Positions 61,535 through 64,000 of a DNA stretch of 64,000 nucleotides are shown here, one piece after another. Both the position numbers and the translations under genes were made by a program. Source of the DNA: Symbiodinium sp. CCMP2592. Its lineage: Eukaryota > Sar > Dinophyceae > Suessiales > Symbiodiniaceae. The notes beneath the pieces were generated by a model. That model was not told the DNA's origin, did not search any database, and was given only the letters and a program-made list of their open reading frames with translations. The stretch lies in NCBI GenBank assembly GCA_905221615.1, contig CAJNDT010003112.1, forward strand, positions 62,001 through 126,000, given 5' to 3'. Every line of letters starts with the position of its first letter. Position 1 is the stretch's first letter.

Positions 61535-64000
61535 ATGACTTCTGCTGATGAGCTTCTGACTAGCTTCGAGGAGTTAGAGGCTTCAGATGCTGACATCCAG
61601 GTCTTGCGGAACAAGATTCAGGCCAATCACATCACCGTTGCAGTCATGGCCTTGATGAAGTCTGGCAAGAGCACGTTGCTCAATGCCATGATCGGCCAGG
61701 AGTTCTGCCCAGCCACCGTAGAACCTCAGACTGCTGCATTGCTCCGCATCCAGCATGACCCAGATTTCCCGGAGGGGAAGCTGACCGATGCCAATGGGAT
61801 CACCATCGCGGAGGGCCGCGAGCAGATCTTGAACACGATCATGGCCGCCAATGCTGAACGTCGGAATGCAGTACAGCAAGACATGGCAAGCCCGCTGCAT
61901 GCAGCTGTGCAGCAAGACACCCCAGCCGTCGTGCCCTCGCCGCTGCTGGAGGGAACTTACAGCACAGTCGCCGAGGTCAGCAAATGGCGGATTGTCGTCT
62001 CCATTCACCGCCTGCCATACCAGCCCGGGTTGTTTGTGGTTGTTCTTTCGCACTTCTGCAACACAAGGTCCTGCAGTCCAGTTCAGTACCTTGGCCTGAT
62101 TCGGGACGCTGAGAAGACTTCATGTGTGGCAAATGTACAGTGTTTGCCAGATGGGCGGAACAAGCGTTTGGAGCTATGGCTTTGGTTTTCGCATTGTGGC
62201 CTTGACTTCCAGCTTCAGCAAGTGGCCCCTGATGGGACGAATTATGTGCTGATCCCGCGGCAGTCAGCTCTGCTTCAAGAAGCGCCACCTCGTTTGCTGC
62301 GCGCTAGGTGTACCAACGGGGGCTTGGCGTCCTGTTGCTCTTTGACAAAAGGTGTGAAACGACGCACAGACGATTGTGAGGAAGGCTACTGCGAGGTAGG
62401 CAGTGAGTTTGTCGTTCGTGCACTTTTCCCTCGGAGAGGCTGCAGCTGGCTTTTGATGGATCATGAAGGCTATTGGCTGGAACTCCATAGCAGCACGAAG
62501 CAGCTGCAATTCCAGTTCTTGCATGGTGATCACACGGCCATTGTGCCTGGTGAGCAAGTCCTAGTACGTTGCGACAGCCGTGATCACTCAGCAACTGTCG
62601 TGCATGTGGCCTGGACTGGTGTGAAGCCCCTTTACACAGTAAGGCTAAGCTCGTCCCCAGAAAATGAGCCTGTGCGTGTTGACGAAGTGCATCTTGCGAC
62701 GGAGCAGTTGTCTGCCACTGAAGACAGTCGAACCAGTGCAACATGGCAAGCAGCAGATGATGACAGCGATGAGCTCGTAAAGGCCAGCATGGAGTTCATC
62801 ACGAGCACCAATGCTTTCACTCTCTTCGTTCCCGTCGAGTCATTCGCTGCCTGCTCGGGCTTGGATGCGGCAGGTCTGATCCTCATGGATACTCCGGGCC
62901 CGAATGAAGCTCATGTCGGCTTGAAGATGGACCTCAAAGTTGCCCTTGCTGCTGCCGACGTTGTCATCTACCTCATTGACTATACAAAGCTTGGCACCAA
63001 AGACGAGGTGGAGTTGCTGACGGAAATCTGTGAGGAGTGTGGTGACATGCTTGTAAAGGACCCATCTCGCTTCTGGTTCGTATTGAACAAGGTCGATGCC
63101 AGGAAGGCGGGGGAGAATGTAGACACAATACGCAGAACGGTCGCAAGAAAGATGAGCTCTTTGCGAAACGCCGTCACGGTTTCGGCGAGGCAAATCTTGC
63201 CAATCTCTGCGCAGGGTGCTTATTTGGCACGCCAGGCTTCTAACTCCAGGTGGGAGATTGACATGGGCTTCCGGAACGAGTTTGAGGCAAGAGCCGTTGG
63301 GACGGCATCTGCAGAGGCATTCAAACCAATGTTCAGTGAGGAGGAGTATTGGAAGTTTGTGCAAGAGAAGTTCCCGCCTGCGTTGCTGGCGCAGTCAAAC
63401 TTTGCTTGCTTCGAAGAGCATGTGTTGGTGAGAGTTGCTCAATCGAAAGACCGCATCATGAGGGAAAAGTTCTGCGAAGCAGCGCAGGCACTTCTTACAA
63501 GCATGCAGAACTCTGCCAAGTTGACATTGGCAACTCTTCAGGATGCAGGCGTTGAGATCCACCAGCAGAGGCTGAAAGCCGTCGAGCTAAGCGACGGTCT
63601 GCACAGGCGACTGCAAGACATGGAGGGTACCATTTATAGCGCCACGCCCGAAGAACCGTTCGTGAGGCTCATAGAGGACCATTTCGAGAAGTTGAAGAAC
63701 CAGGCGTTAACCATGATTCGGAGTCTCTTCGGTGGCTCGCGTGAGACGACAAAGGGATTGAAGTTCTGGTTGGATGTCGTAGACAAGGACAAGACGTGGC
63801 ATGCTCAGGTACGTCAGAAGTTCAACAATCGTGAAGATGCTAATTCGTTTGTTGATCGTGAATTCGAGAAGTTTGTGGAAGTCTTGGACAAGTTCTTTCA
63901 GACCTCCAACCAGGAGATTGTGACGCAGCTCAACGATGCAAGTGCACAACTTCAGAAAGATATCTTGCAGGCTGCTCAGCCTATCATCAACCTGGTGGTT
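61535..64000 (+). CDS. Dynamin-like large GTPase with a long insertion, 3' end outside window
   Basis: From ATG 61535 the frame is open for exactly 822 codons to the window edge, without introns. The GTPase is recognisable. G1 is ALMKSGKST (39-47), with Ala in place of the usual first Gly. G2 threonines are in ATVEPQT (60-66), G3 is DTPG (452-455) and G4 is NKVD (518-521). After the G domain, long helical stretches (about 620-822) fit a dynamin-type stalk. G1 to G3 spacing is about 405 residues, far more than the roughly 60-100 usual in dynamins. Residues about 115-425 are therefore an insertion, beta-rich and Cys/Trp-containing, of no family I recognise. The protein probably remodels membranes, like bacterial and organellar dynamin-like proteins (inference). 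A start further upstream cannot be excluded. Confidence 0.8.
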   Translation, partial: MTSADELLTSFEELEASDADIQVLRNKIQANHITVAVMALMKSGKSTLLNAMIGQEFCPATVEPQTAALLRIQHDPDFPEGKLTDANGITIAEGREQILNTIMAANAERRNAVQQDMASPLHAAVQQDTPAVVPSPLLEGTYSTVAEVSKWRIVVSIHRLPYQPGLFVVVLSHFCNTRSCSPVQYLGLIRDAEKTSCVANVQCLPDGRNKRLELWLWFSHCGLDFQLQQVAPDGTNYVLIPRQSALLQEAPPRLLRARCTNGGLASCCSLTKGVKRRTDDCEEGYCEVGSEFVVRALFPRRGCSWLLMDHEGYWLELHSSTKQLQFQFLHGDHTAIVPGEQVLVRCDSRDHSATVVHVAWTGVKPLYTVRLSSSPENEPVRVDEVHLATEQLSATEDSRTSATWQAADDDSDELVKASMEFITSTNAFTLFVPVESFAACSGLDAAGLILMDTPGPNEAHVGLKMDLKVALAAADVVIYLIDYTKLGTKDEVELLTEICEECGDMLVKDPSRFWFVLNKVDARKAGENVDTIRRTVARKMSSLRNAVTVSARQILPISAQGAYLARQASNSRWEIDMGFRNEFEARAVGTASAEAFKPMFSEEEYWKFVQEKFPPALLAQSNFACFEEHVLVRVAQSKDRIMREKFCEAAQALLTSMQNSAKLTLATLQDAGVEIHQQRLKAVELSDGLHRRLQDMEGTIYSATPEEPFVRLIEDHFEKLKNQALTMIRSLFGGSRETTKGLKFWLDVVDKDKTWHAQVRQKFNNREDANSFVDREFEKFVEVLDKFFQTSNQEIVTQLNDASAQLQKDILQAAQPIINLVV

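Noticed and set aside
1-64000. CRISPR array
   Set aside because: Repeats are degenerate heptamers or dispersed hairpins with no regular spacers, and the DNA is eukaryotic in character.

Overview
The window looks like dinoflagellate nuclear DNA, probably from Symbiodiniaceae or a relative. The signs are: degenerate TTTAGGG/CCCTAAA repeats almost everywhere outside genes; three paralogues joining a ubiquitin-like domain to 41-residue RCC1-like repeats; a short-chain dehydrogenase gene with a GA-AG intron; AG|G exon borders; and every recognisable gene on the + strand. The assignment is inference from these features, not from a database match.

Layout. 1-2294: repeats, hairpin elements and one exon-like island. 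2295-3758: intact Ubl-RCC1 gene A, then its decayed tail. 4021-23251: repeats, short hairpin (TIR) elements and small coding-like islands, with a possible two-exon gene at 10353-10753 holding a hairpin element. 23252-24824: Ubl-RCC1 copy B, broken by an 88-bp-arm palindrome and two deletions. 26040-27310: a GC-rich coding-like island without repeats. 29425-30768: intact Ubl-RCC1 gene C. 31190-57000: more islands, a relic of a dinoflagellate multicopy protein family (35570-35880) and many hairpins. 57006-58356: four-exon D-3-hydroxybutyrate dehydrogenase-like gene whose last intron is itself a hairpin element. 59950 onward: repeats stop, and an intronless dynamin-like GTPase ORF of at least 822 codons runs off the right edge.

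Two patterns organise the rest. First, at least two dozen short GC-rich islands with protein-like open frames start just after CAG or AAG and end near AG|GT, AG|GG or GC. CCCTAAA-type repeats lie upstream of them and TTTAGGG-type repeats downstream. If these are exons, each intron has G-strand telomere-like sequence at its 5' end and C-strand sequence at its 3' end. Second, about thirty hairpin elements of 50-200 bp fall into several families. Two families share GGG...CCC ends and 4-bp target-site duplications. One related element is an intron of the dehydrogenase gene, so the elements behave like introners. No tRNA, rRNA, CRISPR array or bacterial-type operon was seen.
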